47,935 nucleotides of DNA from Pirellulaceae bacterium (GTDB lineage Bacteria > Planctomycetota > Planctomycetia > Pirellulales > Pirellulaceae). Below, piece by piece: positions 28,350 through 36,956 of the stretch. The notes beneath the pieces are model-generated. The model was not told the origin of the DNA. It did not search any database and saw only the letters and a list, made by a program, of their open reading frames with translations. The stretch covers positions 1 through 47,935 of the forward strand of contig JAKVBZ010000037.1 of assembly GCA_022448645.1 (NCBI GenBank). Reading direction: 5' to 3'. A program made the position numbers and the translations under genes. Position 1 is the first letter of the stretch. Each line of letters begins with the position of its first letter.

Positions 28350-29396
28350 TCAAACCATACCACGTATCAGTCCGACACAGGCATCGATCTGTTCATCGGT
28401 ACCGACACTGATCCTCAAACCATCACCCCACTCTGGATAATTCATATATCGGACTAATACCCGATTGTTTTTCAGTTGTTCATAGATCGGTTGTACCGGT
28501 TGCGCAGAATGTGTGCACCAGGCAAAGTTCGCCTGCGAATCGACCACATCAAACCCAAGCTCTCTCATGGCATCCTGCAACCTCTGACGTGTGGCGATGA
28601 TCCTCTGACGCTGTGTGGCCAGCCACGCTTGATCGTCAATCGCAGCCGTAGCACCTGCGATCGACAGAGCATCACAGTTATAAGAATCCTTCACCTTAAC
28701 GAGCTGTTCGATCATTTGTGGTTGTGCTACCAGGAAACCGAACCGCAACCCCGCAAGCGCATAAGACTTGCTCATGCTGCGCGAGACCATGATACGTTCG
28801 TTTTGAGCTACCAGACTGAGACAATTCGTTTCCGAAAAATCGGCATACGCTTCATCGATCAGCAAGGGACAAGGTAAACGATCGGCAAGTTTCAGTAGGG
28901 CTTCTGGAGAAACGACTGTCCCCGAAGGGCTGTTGGGATTGGGAATGACAACCAATCGCAAATCTTGCCTGCCTGCACCAAATTCATCAGACAGGCTCCA
29001 ATCACGCTGAAAAGGCACCTCTTCGCTATGTGCCCCCTGAATCTCCGCCAGGGTCTTGTACAAGATGTAACTCGGATAGGGCAGACGAAGCCATTGTCGT
29101 GCACCTACCATGGCTCGAGTGACAATGGTAAGTATGTCGTCGCTACCGTTGCCACACAAAATCCAGCCAGGTTCAACCCCCAAAACGTCAGCTGCCCGAA
29201 GCCGAAAGGATTCGCCCATAGGGTCCGGGTACCGGATCAAGTTTGACTCGGCAGCTGTGCTAATCGCTTGGATAACAGCGGGCGAAGGTGGATAGGGGCT
29301 CTCATTCGTGTTGAGCTTTATGAACTTGCCTTGTTGTGGCTGTTCCCCTGGCACGTAACCAGCCAATGACACGATTTCTGGACGAAACTCTTGCAT
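28350..29396 (-). CDS. hisC: Histidinol-phosphate aminotransferase
   Basis: PLP enzyme that converts imidazoleacetol phosphate to histidinol phosphate. It is 348 aa. It shows KLNTNESPYPPSPAV near the start, CGNGSDDIL, VIPNPNSPSGT, LIDEAYADF and the Schiff-base lysine in SRSMSKSYALAGLRFGF, all diagnostic of HisC. The start codon comes 3 nt after the hisD stop, so the two are translationally linked. Confidence 0.97.
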   Translation of the reverse strand: MQEFRPEIVSLAGYVPGEQPQQGKFIKLNTNESPYPPSPAVIQAISTAAESNLIRYPDPMGESFRLRAADVLGVEPGWILCGNGSDDILTIVTRAMVGARQWLRLPYPSYILYKTLAEIQGAHSEEVPFQRDWSLSDEFGAGRQDLRLVVIPNPNSPSGTVVSPEALLKLADRLPCPLLIDEAYADFSETNCLSLVAQNERIMVSRSMSKSYALAGLRFGFLVAQPQMIEQLVKVKDSYNCDALSIAGATAAIDDQAWLATQRQRIIATRQRLQDAMRELGFDVVDSQANFAWCTHSAQPVQPIYEQLKNNRVLVRYMNYPEWGDGLRISVGTDEQIDACVGLIRGMV

Positions 29397-29399
29397 GAT

Positions 29400-30755
29400 T
29401 CAAGAACGTTCTGCGTGACGAATTTCAATACTGGCCCGGTGCGCGGTAAGTCCCTCTTTGTCCGCCATGCGGCGGACGTCTTCGGCAACTGCCTGTAACC
29501 CTGTTTCCGTATATTGGATAACACTCCCACTGCGGAGAAAATCATTGGTCGTCAAACCACTCGCCCAACGAGCTGTACCTCCCGTCGGCAACACGTGTGA
29601 AGGTCCAGCGACATAGTCTCCCACCGCCACAGGGCTAAAATTACCAAGAAAGGCAGCCCCGGCATAAGGCATTTCATCCAACCATTCCGTGGCGTTGGCC
29701 ACTTCTAAATGGAGGTGTTCTGGCGCCAAAAGGTTCACGATGCGTACGGCTTCCGCTGGTCCGGCAACCAGTATGAGTGCCCCAAACTGCTCCAAGCTGT
29801 GCCGAGTCGCATCGGCTCGTGACAGCCGTGAAACCTGTTGGCAAACTTGGTCATAGGTTTCCTGCCAGATATTCTCAGCCCACGTCACCAGAACACTAGA
29901 GCCAGGTGCGTGCTCTGCTTGAGCCAACAAGTCTGCCGCAATGAAATCAGGACGGGCAGACTCGTCGGCGACTACAACCACTTCACTGGGCCCAGCAATC
30001 GAATCAATATCAACTTCTCCAAAGACATGTTGCTTGGCCAGCGCGACGAACAGATTCCCAGGACCAACAATCTTGTCAACGGCTTGAACACCGGCTACTC
30101 CATAAGCCATCGCCGCCACTGCCTGCGCACCACCGACCCGGAGGACCTCCCGGATACCTAGCTCATGGCACGTCGCCAACAAATCGGTGTTGTAAGCACC
30201 GAATGGTGTAGGCGGTGCCACGACAACAACGTCTTCCACTCCTGCCACCTGCGCCGGAACGGCTGTCATCAAGACCGTGGACGGATAAGCGGCTGCCCCC
30301 CCCGGAACGCACAAACCAACACGTCGCAACGGAACATAACGTTGACGCAATACAACACCATCAGCTCGCGAGACCTCGACATCCTCATGCCGGACGGCTT
30401 GCTGGAACTCCATAATATTGTCACGAATACGACGTATAGTCGCTAGAAAATCCGCATCCGCATCACCGTGCGCGGCAGACAACTCTTCGAGAGGAACGTG
30501 CAACGTCTCTGGCGTCAGTGACGCGCCGTCCAGCTTTTGCGAATACTCAAGTAGCGCCTCCATGCCTCGATCGCGAATGTCTCCACATATTTGGTTCACC
30601 ACTTGTTGAGGTGAAAGTGGTTTTCCAAAAACATCAATCGTCCGTTGGCGACCTGCTTCACTTACAATATCGCCTTGAGGACTCAAGCGCTCACGAAGCT
30701 GCCGCAAAGCTTCATCGACATCTTCGACCCGCCCATCAATTCTATTGATATCCAC
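29400..30755 (-). CDS. hisD: Histidinol dehydrogenase
   Basis: Two-step NAD-dependent oxidation of histidinol to histidine. It is 451 aa and starts with GTG 30753-30755. Conserved parts include [63 protein letters not shown], the zinc and catalytic region [12 protein letters not shown], and [10 protein letters not shown]. It is the first gene of hisDCB. Upstream, 305 nt separate it from the DUF2064 gene on the same strand and contain an unusual hairpin. Confidence 0.97.
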   Translation of the reverse strand: MDINRIDGRVEDVDEALRQLRERLSPQGDIVSEAGRQRTIDVFGKPLSPQQVVNQICGDIRDRGMEALLEYSQKLDGASLTPETLHVPLEELSAAHGDADADFLATIRRIRDNIMEFQQAVRHEDVEVSRADGVVLRQRYVPLRRVGLCVPGGAAAYPSTVLMTAVPAQVAGVEDVVVVAPPTPFGAYNTDLLATCHELGIREVLRVGGAQAVAAMAYGVAGVQAVDKIVGPGNLFVALAKQHVFGEVDIDSIAGPSEVVVVADESARPDFIAADLLAQAEHAPGSSVLVTWAENIWQETYDQVCQQVSRLSRADATRHSLEQFGALILVAGPAEAVRIVNLLAPEHLHLEVANATEWLDEMPYAGAAFLGNFSPVAVGDYVAGPSHVLPTGGTARWASGLTTNDFLRSGSVIQYTETGLQAVAEDVRRMADKEGLTAHRASIEIRHAERS

Positions 30756-31060
30756 GAAATGCTAACGGTTGTCTGGAGGTTCCCAAAATTCAATCAAAAT
30801 CATCTCACCGCTTAGTACCACGACACTAGGTTATATCCATGATAACCTGCTGAAAGTGTTCCGTGTCCGAATTTTGAACGGACACTGTTTGGAAATCTGA
30901 AATCCGAACACGGAAACCTAAGCAATTGCCACACGGTACATCTTATGAATCTCGTCGATTCAACCTGGCGGTATCGTACTCACAAGCCCCCGAATCAATC
31001 CGAATGTCCCGAGTCACAGCGTTTCCGCTTATGCAAGCTTGGCCTCCTATTAGAAGCTCA
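30756..31060. other. Intergenic region DUF2064 gene to hisD
   Basis: 305 nt containing the leader hairpins listed separately. It also has short frames, for example a 7-codon one at about 30942, with no histidine codons. No clear promoter was recognised. Confidence 0.5.
30859..30915 (-). promoter_or_regulatory. Long leader hairpin upstream of hisD
   Basis: Arms of 16 nt at 30859-30874 and 30900-30915 with a 25-nt loop. On the minus strand (his sense), UUCCGUGUUCGGAUUU pairs with AAAUUCGGACACGGAA along the whole length using two G-U pairs. On the plus strand the same two positions are A-C mismatches, which argues that the his-sense RNA is what folds. The loop contains GUGUCCG, which can pair instead with CGGACAC of the 3' arm, giving two mutually exclusive stems. 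A second hairpin, GGTTAT/ATAACC, is at 30829-30847. No His-rich leader peptide was found. Confidence 0.5.
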
Positions 31061-31720
31061 CTAAATCACGGCGTCAATTGCCGACAGCAGCTTTGTCCAA
31101 TCCGTATCCCCAGGAGGATCTTGCTTTAGGTCTCGTCGCAAACGATGCAAGTCTTCGAACTCGTCAATGTCATACCAGTCAGGCAGTTCGCCGACGGATA
31201 GATTCCGGTCGCGAACTCGAGAGCGAGTATCGTCCATCACATAGGAAGAGCTCCATCGGATATCCCGAAAAAGTTCCGGCTCGAACCTGGACATACCAAT
31301 CAGGTAGTACCCTCCATCAGCAGTGGGTCCTAGCACAACCTCGTTATCCCTCAATATCTGCCAAGATTGCTCCAACCAACTTCGCGGGATATGAGGACTA
31401 TCCGAGCCGATTAAGATGACACGTTCGGCGCCACCTTGGAACGCAGACTCAAAGAAGTGAGACATGCGTCTCCCTAAGTGTCCGGTCGATTGGGGGCCAA
31501 GAGTCCAGGCAGTCCCCGCAAGCTCGGTGAATTTCGCCATGTGGGAAACCGGCGTATAGGCCAGCGTGCGGATGTCCGCAAAACTGGCAAAACGGTCGAT
31601 TAGAACAGCCAGACACTCAAAGTAAATCTCACTGGCAGCCTCACCTCCAATTTTCGACGCTAACCGCGTTTTGACCGATCCCACCTCCCAGTACTTGGCA
31701 AACATTCCAAAATGGTTCAC
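31061..31720 (-). CDS. DUF2064 / TIGR04282-type nucleotidyl or glycosyl transferase
   Basis: 219 aa, GT-A-like fold related to CofC. It shows MFAKYWEVGSVKTRLASKIG at the start (nucleotide site with Lys-Thr-Arg), GSDSPHIP (the DxD-like site) and LGPTADGGYYLIGM, the diagnostic pair of the family. Members have been linked to arsenosugar synthesis, but nothing here confirms that. Translation starts at GTG, which overlaps the stop of the upstream glutaredoxin gene by 4 nt (GTGA), so the two are translationally coupled. Confidence 0.85.
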   Translation of the reverse strand: MNHFGMFAKYWEVGSVKTRLASKIGGEAASEIYFECLAVLIDRFASFADIRTLAYTPVSHMAKFTELAGTAWTLGPQSTGHLGRRMSHFFESAFQGGAERVILIGSDSPHIPRSWLEQSWQILRDNEVVLGPTADGGYYLIGMSRFEPELFRDIRWSSSYVMDDTRSRVRDRNLSVGELPDWYDIDEFEDLHRLRRDLKQDPPGDTDWTKLLSAIDAVI

Positions 31721-31968
31721 AGAGTCATTCCTTGAACCAGAATGCGACGCAATAACAACTCATGGACGCGTCCACGAAACCGTTCTTTTCCATTAATCAC
31801 TACAACCGGAACGCACTCGTTGTACCGCTCCAGCAACACTTCATCAGAGTCAATGTCGATCGTCTTTGCCCGCAACCGATGTTTTGCTAACACTTCCAGA
31901 GCCTCTTCGCACAAATGGCAGTGTTTGCGTGTGTACACAATCACCTCAAATTTTTCACAATTAGCCAT
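31717..31968 (-). CDS. Glutaredoxin-like protein
   Basis: 83 aa thioredoxin-fold protein of the glutaredoxin/DUF836 type. It begins with a strand VIVYTRKHCHLCEEALEVL that carries the redox motif CHLC (CxxC), has the cis-Pro strand VPVVVINGK, and ends in a short helix. It probably reduces disulphides or acts on thiols in the cytoplasm. Coupling by a 4-nt overlap to the DUF2064 gene suggests that both act in one process. It is divergent from the kinase gene. Confidence 0.88.
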   Translation of the reverse strand: MANCEKFEVIVYTRKHCHLCEEALEVLAKHRLRAKTIDIDSDEVLLERYNECVPVVVINGKERFRGRVHELLLRRILVQGMTL

Positions 31969-32057
31969 TTTTTGATTGCCGTGTTATTGTAGTAAGAGAG
32001 AGTTGTCATGATGCCAGGTTTACACCCATGTGTGAGCCGAACATAACGACTTGCAAC

Positions 32058-32069
32058 TCAGCCGGCTGA
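32058..32069. other. 12-bp perfect palindrome between glutaredoxin and kinase genes
   Basis: TCAGCCGGCTGA in the divergent gap. It could be an operator, but a 12-bp palindrome can occur by chance. Confidence 0.3.
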
Positions 32070-32216
32070 AAATCCTGTTCCTGATATCCTTGGTTCTACT
32101 GCCTCAAGACGTCGTACGGCAATCCCAGGAAGGGAGTTTCGATTCGTTTGGACGATGCATGTCCGATGCCGCGAACGCCTCGTCGTTACCCACCCACAAT
32201 CCTGTGATTGCTGATT

Positions 32217-33641
32217 ATGTCAGTCATAGCAACCTCCAGTAAAGAATTCCTTGAGCTTGTACGTCGAAGTAAACTGGTCGACGCTGAACGCTTATTGCTG
32301 GCTGTGAATGTGTGCCGTGAACGAAACAACGGCAAGCTACCATCAGCTCGTCATCTGGCAGATGCGTTCATCGAAGAAGAGTTGTTAACGTCTTGGCACT
32401 GCGGCAAGCTATTGAACCGCAAATACAAAGGTTTCTTTTTAGGCAAATACAAACTTTTAGGGCACCTCGGACGTGGCGCCATGAGCAGCGTCTTTCTGGC
32501 AGAACACGTGCTCATGCAACGCAAGGTCGCCATTAAAATCCTATCTCGACATCGCGTCAATGATTCGTCCTACCTGGCCCGTTTTCAGTTGGAAGCTAAA
32601 GCTGCGGCGGCGTTGGATCATCCCAATGTCGTGCGAGCCTACGATGTCGATAACCAAGGAAACCAGCACTACATTGTCATGGAATATGTTCCTGGCAAGG
32701 ACTTACAACAAATCATCAATGAGGAGGGTCCACTCGATGTTGACCTAGCGGCAAATTACCTTCATCAGGCCGCCAAAGGCTTGGATCATGCCCATGAGGC
32801 GGGACTTGTTCACCGTGATGTAAAACCCGCCAATCTATTGGTAGACGATAAGGGACTTCTCAAGATACTCGACATGGGACTGGTAAGCTTCAGTGACACC
32901 ACAAAAACTTCACTGACGATCACCTATGCCGAAAACGTACTGGGCACGGCCGACTATCTGGCGCCCGAACAAGCCATCAACAGCCACACTGCTGATGCGC
33001 GTGCCGACATCTATAGCTTGGGTTGCGTCGCGTATTTTCTTTTGACAGGACGACCTCCCTTTACGGATAGCAATATCGCTCAGTGCATTGCCCGACATCA
33101 ATCCGAAACCCCCGAACCCATCACCAAAGAACGGCCTGATTGTCCGCCGAAATTGTCCGAATACTGTTTTAAGATGATGGCCAAGAATAAGGCCGACCGA
33201 TTCCAATCGGCAGCCGAAGTGTCTGCCGTATTCCAACATTGGCTCGAAGAAAGAGGGATAGCAGTTAACGGAAGCTCATCGCCTGGAATGGGCTACCTGC
33301 CCCCCGGAATAGGAGGCCCATCACCAAGTGATACGGTCACTAATCGTTGCCAGAAGACTTTTTCTGGAATTGACAACGTGTCAGCCGATGAAGTACGTGC
33401 CCAACGACGAAAAAAAAGAACTGGCCCTTCAGTCCAGGCAACGCCGGGATCCTCTGACTCCAAGAGGGTTCACGTCAATCAGTTGCTCCAGTTGCATCAA
33501 GAAGAGCTGCCATTCCTGGAACGCCGCAAACAACGAGAAGTTGGTGGAAAAGCCCCCCCGTTTTCGTTCTGGCTTATTATCGGCGCAGGAATCCTGTCAG
33601 TGGCAGTCTTGGCTGCCTATCTGTTAGGACAGACCAATTGA
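32217..33641 (+). CDS. Membrane-anchored serine/threonine protein kinase
   Basis: 474 aa from ATG 32217. Residues 1-75 are a helical N-terminal region typical of planctomycete kinases (ELVRRSKLVDAERLLLAV, LLTSWHCGKLLNRKYKGFFLGKY). The Hanks-type kinase domain follows (about 78-345): glycine loop LGRGAMSSVF, Lys107 in VAIK, HRDVKPANLL (199-208), and APE at 249-251. The metal-binding loop reads DMG (219-221) instead of DFG. A linker of about 100 residues rich in S, P and R leads to a single C-terminal helix (about 450-470, FWLIIGAGILSVAVLAAYLL). The kinase therefore faces the cytoplasm, with almost nothing outside the membrane. Confidence 0.93.
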   Translation: MSVIATSSKEFLELVRRSKLVDAERLLLAVNVCRERNNGKLPSARHLADAFIEEELLTSWHCGKLLNRKYKGFFLGKYKLLGHLGRGAMSSVFLAEHVLMQRKVAIKILSRHRVNDSSYLARFQLEAKAAAALDHPNVVRAYDVDNQGNQHYIVMEYVPGKDLQQIINEEGPLDVDLAANYLHQAAKGLDHAHEAGLVHRDVKPANLLVDDKGLLKILDMGLVSFSDTTKTSLTITYAENVLGTADYLAPEQAINSHTADARADIYSLGCVAYFLLTGRPPFTDSNIAQCIARHQSETPEPITKERPDCPPKLSEYCFKMMAKNKADRFQSAAEVSAVFQHWLEERGIAVNGSSSPGMGYLPPGIGGPSPSDTVTNRCQKTFSGIDNVSADEVRAQRRKKRTGPSVQATPGSSDSKRVHVNQLLQLHQEELPFLERRKQREVGGKAPPFSFWLIIGAGILSVAVLAAYLLGQTN

Positions 33642-34032
33642 TTCACTTGCGCTTCGCCTGCGTCGATTTCATTTTTGAAAAAGATGAACGCGACCCTCAA
33701 AATCTCTCTCTAAGGAGGACACCACTAAACACCATGTAGGATATGGCATTTAGTGGCTGTGCGGACTTTGCGGGCCACAAAGTAAGCCGCAAACCATTTC
33801 GACAAAGCAACTTACGATGTTCACTTGAATCTGAAGGTGGCACGTGTCTAGGATTGAATAAAGGCTTTTGCTTCCATCTTCCCCCTTTTTTCACCGACAC
33901 GACGTGGCACCTCAGCGACGGATCAGCTGTCGGGGCAACGGACACATTTGACGTTTCCTCAAGCCACCACACGGGCTTGGCTCAAATGTGCCTCTGCTGT
34001 TGAGCCACAGAGGTCGAGATTGGACAGAGACC
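33642..34032. other. Intergenic region kinase to metalloprotease-like gene
   Basis: About 390 nt, nearly all taken up by the hairpin series. Two overlapping frames of 86 and 91 codons on opposite strands have no recognisable protein character and are attributed to the structured DNA. AAGGAGG at 33712-33718 looks like a ribosome site, but the frame behind its nearest ATG (33733) stops at once. Confidence 0.5.
33722..34013. ncRNA. Candidate structured RNA or cis-regulatory leader: five successive hairpins
   Basis: Between the kinase and the next gene, five stems follow one another. P1 33722-33756: CCACTAAA/TTTAGTGG plus inner CCAT/ATGG. P2 33761-33790: GCGGACTTTG with CAAAGT-aag-CCGC. P3: GGTGGCACGTGTC (33836-33848) with GACACGACGTGGCACC (33896-33911), imperfect. 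P4 33943-33990: CACATTTGA/TCAAATGTG with inner AAGCC/GGCTT. P5 33991-34013: CCTCTG/CAGAGG. The last stem ends 19 nt before the ATG at 34033, so this could be that gene's leader. I do not recognise a known RNA family. Strand is not decided, and no U-tract follows in either direction. Confidence 0.4.
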
Positions 34033-34731
34033 ATGCGTAAGTCACATCGCTTTCGTCTGAATTCTCCGTCATCTGTCTATCTCAACTCCCCTGCCGTGGT
34101 TCGAAATGGGCGTACCGGACGGCCAGGAAGCCGGCGTACGCGCGGTGGTGACCGCAATGAGCGACTACCCTATTCGCCACCCGAAAACTGGTATGAGCCC
34201 AATTCCGAACCGCACGATGGATCCGATTACGAAATCATCGTCCAAGCACCGGGTAAAGGGCATCGACACGTCCTTACTCCGGACGAAATACGAGAGCGAC
34301 TGGATCAGTTGCCCAAGCAGATGTTGCGTCCAGTCGAATATGTCCAACTGAGCCGTATGACCCGCAAGAAACGCAGTTTTCCTTGCTATGGCATGCAATG
34401 GGGTTCGACATTGTATTTGTATCCGATTGAGGAAAGTCGAACCGAGTACTTCGATTCACCTCCCAAACCGGCTCAATACAACGAAGCCCGCATGTTCGGC
34501 GGTCGTTGGTCTAAAGAGGGAGACGGCTGGTGGTTGGTATGGAGCGAGGTTGCTATTAAGGATTTCTACCTTAATAACATCCTTATCCATGAGTTGGGAC
34601 ACTTGTTGGACGGGCGTAATTCCAGCTACGTGGATCGCGAACGATTCGCTGAATGGTTCGCGATTGAATATGGGTATCGGCGTAGCGCTAACCGTCGCCG
34701 CAACGTACGTCGACGCCATCACGGTACATAA
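34033..34731 (+). CDS. HExxH zinc metalloprotease-like protein
   Basis: 232 aa from ATG 34033; a TTG at 33988 is the far start. Residues 1-55 are very basic and low in complexity. The rest is a compact domain with LTPDEIRERLDQLPKQML and a C-terminal zinc motif HELGHLLDGR (HELGH at 186-190), followed 17-19 residues later by the acidic REERFAEWFA-like segment RERFAEWFAIEYG, a plausible third ligand. No signal peptide is seen. The C-terminal tail is Arg-rich. Function unknown. Confidence 0.7.
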   Translation: MRKSHRFRLNSPSSVYLNSPAVVRNGRTGRPGSRRTRGGDRNERLPYSPPENWYEPNSEPHDGSDYEIIVQAPGKGHRHVLTPDEIRERLDQLPKQMLRPVEYVQLSRMTRKKRSFPCYGMQWGSTLYLYPIEESRTEYFDSPPKPAQYNEARMFGGRWSKEGDGWWLVWSEVAIKDFYLNNILIHELGHLLDGRNSSYVDRERFAEWFAIEYGYRRSANRRRNVRRRHHGT

Positions 34732-34925
34732 TTTCCGTTTGAGCAGTCCGACGTCGCTTCCTATAATCTTATTCCCCAGTCGCTTACTGTGTAACTGGTG
34801 CCCTGTGCTTTGTTTCGTCGCCATTGAAAGCTAAGCACAATAGCCTTCCAAGGGCTGAAAAGAAGCTTTGGAACGTCTGATGATGCTCGTAGCGTGGCGA
34901 CGAGGCTCCAAGTCAAGGAAGTTCG

Positions 34926-36818
34926 ATGCCCTCACAGCGATCCGACGTGTCACACATGCATATCACTAACTTCTTCAGGTCATTCGTTGGGTGGTTGGTC
35001 CTACTGAACTTGCTGCTCGGGTTTGACACTCATTCCGCTTCGGCGGCCGCCACGGCAGAACAAAAAGAACACGCAACGGTCGTGCGGCAAACGATCCAAC
35101 AGGCCGGTAAGTTGTATCAACAGAAAAAATATCGCCGGTCAGCTAGGCTGATTCGAAAAGCATACCGAGAACTAAACGCCTTCCCTGACCCAGACTCTCC
35201 TGATGCAAAACGCCTAATGCAGCCCTTCATCAAGTCGCTAGATCGTGCACGGGCCTTATTGGCAAAACACGGCTTGGATCTCCCTCCCTGGAAACCAAAA
35301 AACAATCCGTCAACCAACAGTCCAATCGTCAGCTTCGTGTCCGACATTGCCCCTCTCTTAGTTAGTAAGTGCGGAAGATGCCATATTCAGAAGTCGAGTG
35401 GCGATTTCAGCATGGCAAACTTCTCCTCGCTGCTAAAGGGACCTACCAACGCAGGTACGGTAGTGGTTCCAGGCGATAGCAGCAGCCGACTCATCGAGGT
35501 CATTCAAACCGGTGACATGCCTCGAGGAGGCGGGAAAGTTTCACCACAAGAATTGGAACTGCTCGAAAAATGGATTCTCAACGGCGCCAAATTTGATGGC
35601 CCCAATCCGAATACGCCACTCCTCCGGCTTGCCGGCAGTACGGTGCCTGCGCCTACCACAACTCCACAGCCAACAGTCGTTCGTGCCACCGGCGACGAAT
35701 CGATTAGCTTTGCCATGGACCTAGCACCGATTCTCGCTGAACAATGCACGGGTTGTCACGGCACCAACAACCCACGGAACAATTTCAGTCTGATCACCTT
35801 TTCAAGTTTTCTGCGAGGTGGTGACAGCGGATCGGTCGTGGTACCGTCACAACCCGACCAGAGTCTCCTGTTTGGCAAACTCCGGGGGACCGCCTCGGGA
35901 ATGCGTATGCCCGCCGGCGGACTACCACCGTTGAGCCCAGCACAAATTGAACTATTCGAACGGTGGATTGCTGAAGGCACCAAATTCGACGGGCCTGACG
36001 AAAACCTGCCAATCAGCCGCTTAGCGGACGTTGTTTTCGCCAAGCGATCATCCCCCCAAGAATTAAGTACGCGGCGTGTGGAACTTGCCGAATCACAATG
36101 GAAACTATGTTCACCAGGCGTTGTCTCTCACCAGGTGATAGGTGATCGGTTTCTGATACTAGGAAGTCCGAACGAACCGATCCTGTCCAACGTAGAATCA
36201 CTGAGCGAAAAGATTTGGACACGGACATTGGGCTACTTCAAAGCCAAACGGAATGAGGCTTTCAAAGGACGCATCACCGTTTTTGTATTTGAAAAACGAT
36301 ACGACTTCAGTGAATTCGGAAAAATGGTTGAAGAACGTGAGATTCCTTTCGGCCAGCGAACTCATTGGACCTTCGACGGACTGAACGCGTACACCGCATT
36401 GATGATCGGTCACGATGATATCGAAGACTTAGAACACATGTTAGCGGCTCCGCTGGCATCCATGTACGTTCAAAGCCTGGGAGATGTCCCTCGTTGGTTT
36501 GCGGAAGGTTCAGGGCTATCATTTGCCAGTTCGCTGGCACTACGAAACGAACAGGTACGCCGCTGGGACTCGGAATCCACTAACGTCGCCCTGGGCGTGG
36601 AAAATCCGGAAGATTTCTTGAACCACCGGCTTCCACCTGAATCCAATCGATTTGCCAGCTACGGATATGTGAAATTCTTACGAAAAAAGAGCCGTCAGTA
36701 TCAGCGTCTGTTGGCGGAAATCCGGAAAGGGCGTACATTCGACGAATCCTTTGTAGCTGCTTATGGTGATTCAACGACCACAGATGCCGCAGCTTGGCTG
36801 AAACAACTCAGGAGGTAA
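34926..36818 (+). CDS. Secreted di-haem c-type cytochrome with degenerate peptidase-like domain
   Basis: 630 aa. A signal peptide spans residues about 15-42 (FVGWLVLLNLLLGFDTHSASA). A helical stretch follows, then two planctomycete-type cytochrome c domains: haem sites CGRCH (149-153) and CTGCH (274-278), each followed by a VVPGDSSSRL or VVPSQPDQSL segment and a possible distal Met (MPRGGG, MRMPAGG). Residues about 380-570 resemble peptidase MA/DUF1570 proteins (ITVFVFEKRYDFSEFG, PRWFAEGSGLSFAS), but the zinc motif HExxH is replaced by EHMLAAPLA, so peptidase activity is unlikely. It would act in the periplasm. It ends 138 nt before the S9 peptidase. Confidence 0.8.
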   Translation: MPSQRSDVSHMHITNFFRSFVGWLVLLNLLLGFDTHSASAAATAEQKEHATVVRQTIQQAGKLYQQKKYRRSARLIRKAYRELNAFPDPDSPDAKRLMQPFIKSLDRARALLAKHGLDLPPWKPKNNPSTNSPIVSFVSDIAPLLVSKCGRCHIQKSSGDFSMANFSSLLKGPTNAGTVVVPGDSSSRLIEVIQTGDMPRGGGKVSPQELELLEKWILNGAKFDGPNPNTPLLRLAGSTVPAPTTTPQPTVVRATGDESISFAMDLAPILAEQCTGCHGTNNPRNNFSLITFSSFLRGGDSGSVVVPSQPDQSLLFGKLRGTASGMRMPAGGLPPLSPAQIELFERWIAEGTKFDGPDENLPISRLADVVFAKRSSPQELSTRRVELAESQWKLCSPGVVSHQVIGDRFLILGSPNEPILSNVESLSEKIWTRTLGYFKAKRNEAFKGRITVFVFEKRYDFSEFGKMVEEREIPFGQRTHWTFDGLNAYTALMIGHDDIEDLEHMLAAPLASMYVQSLGDVPRWFAEGSGLSFASSLALRNEQVRRWDSESTNVALGVENPEDFLNHRLPPESNRFASYGYVKFLRKKSRQYQRLLAEIRKGRTFDESFVAAYGDSTTTDAAAWLKQLRR

Positions 36819-36956
36819 AGCAGGATGCACCAAGGATCGTGCAAACAAAATCGTCTTTTCAGGTTAAGCAAACTAAAAGCGGACTCCCAATCCATCAGCT
36901 ACGGGACGCTAGTCCTCGATTCTCTGTCAAAATCCAACACACATCTATTTCGGCTC

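Noticed and set aside
30930..30960. his leader peptide
   Set aside because: The 7-codon frame has no His codons, and no other frame in the leader has a His run.
33697..34003. Two overlapping frames (86 and 91 codons) on opposite strands
   Set aside because: Both lie in the hairpin series; neither looks like a protein, and inverted repeats readily keep both strands open.
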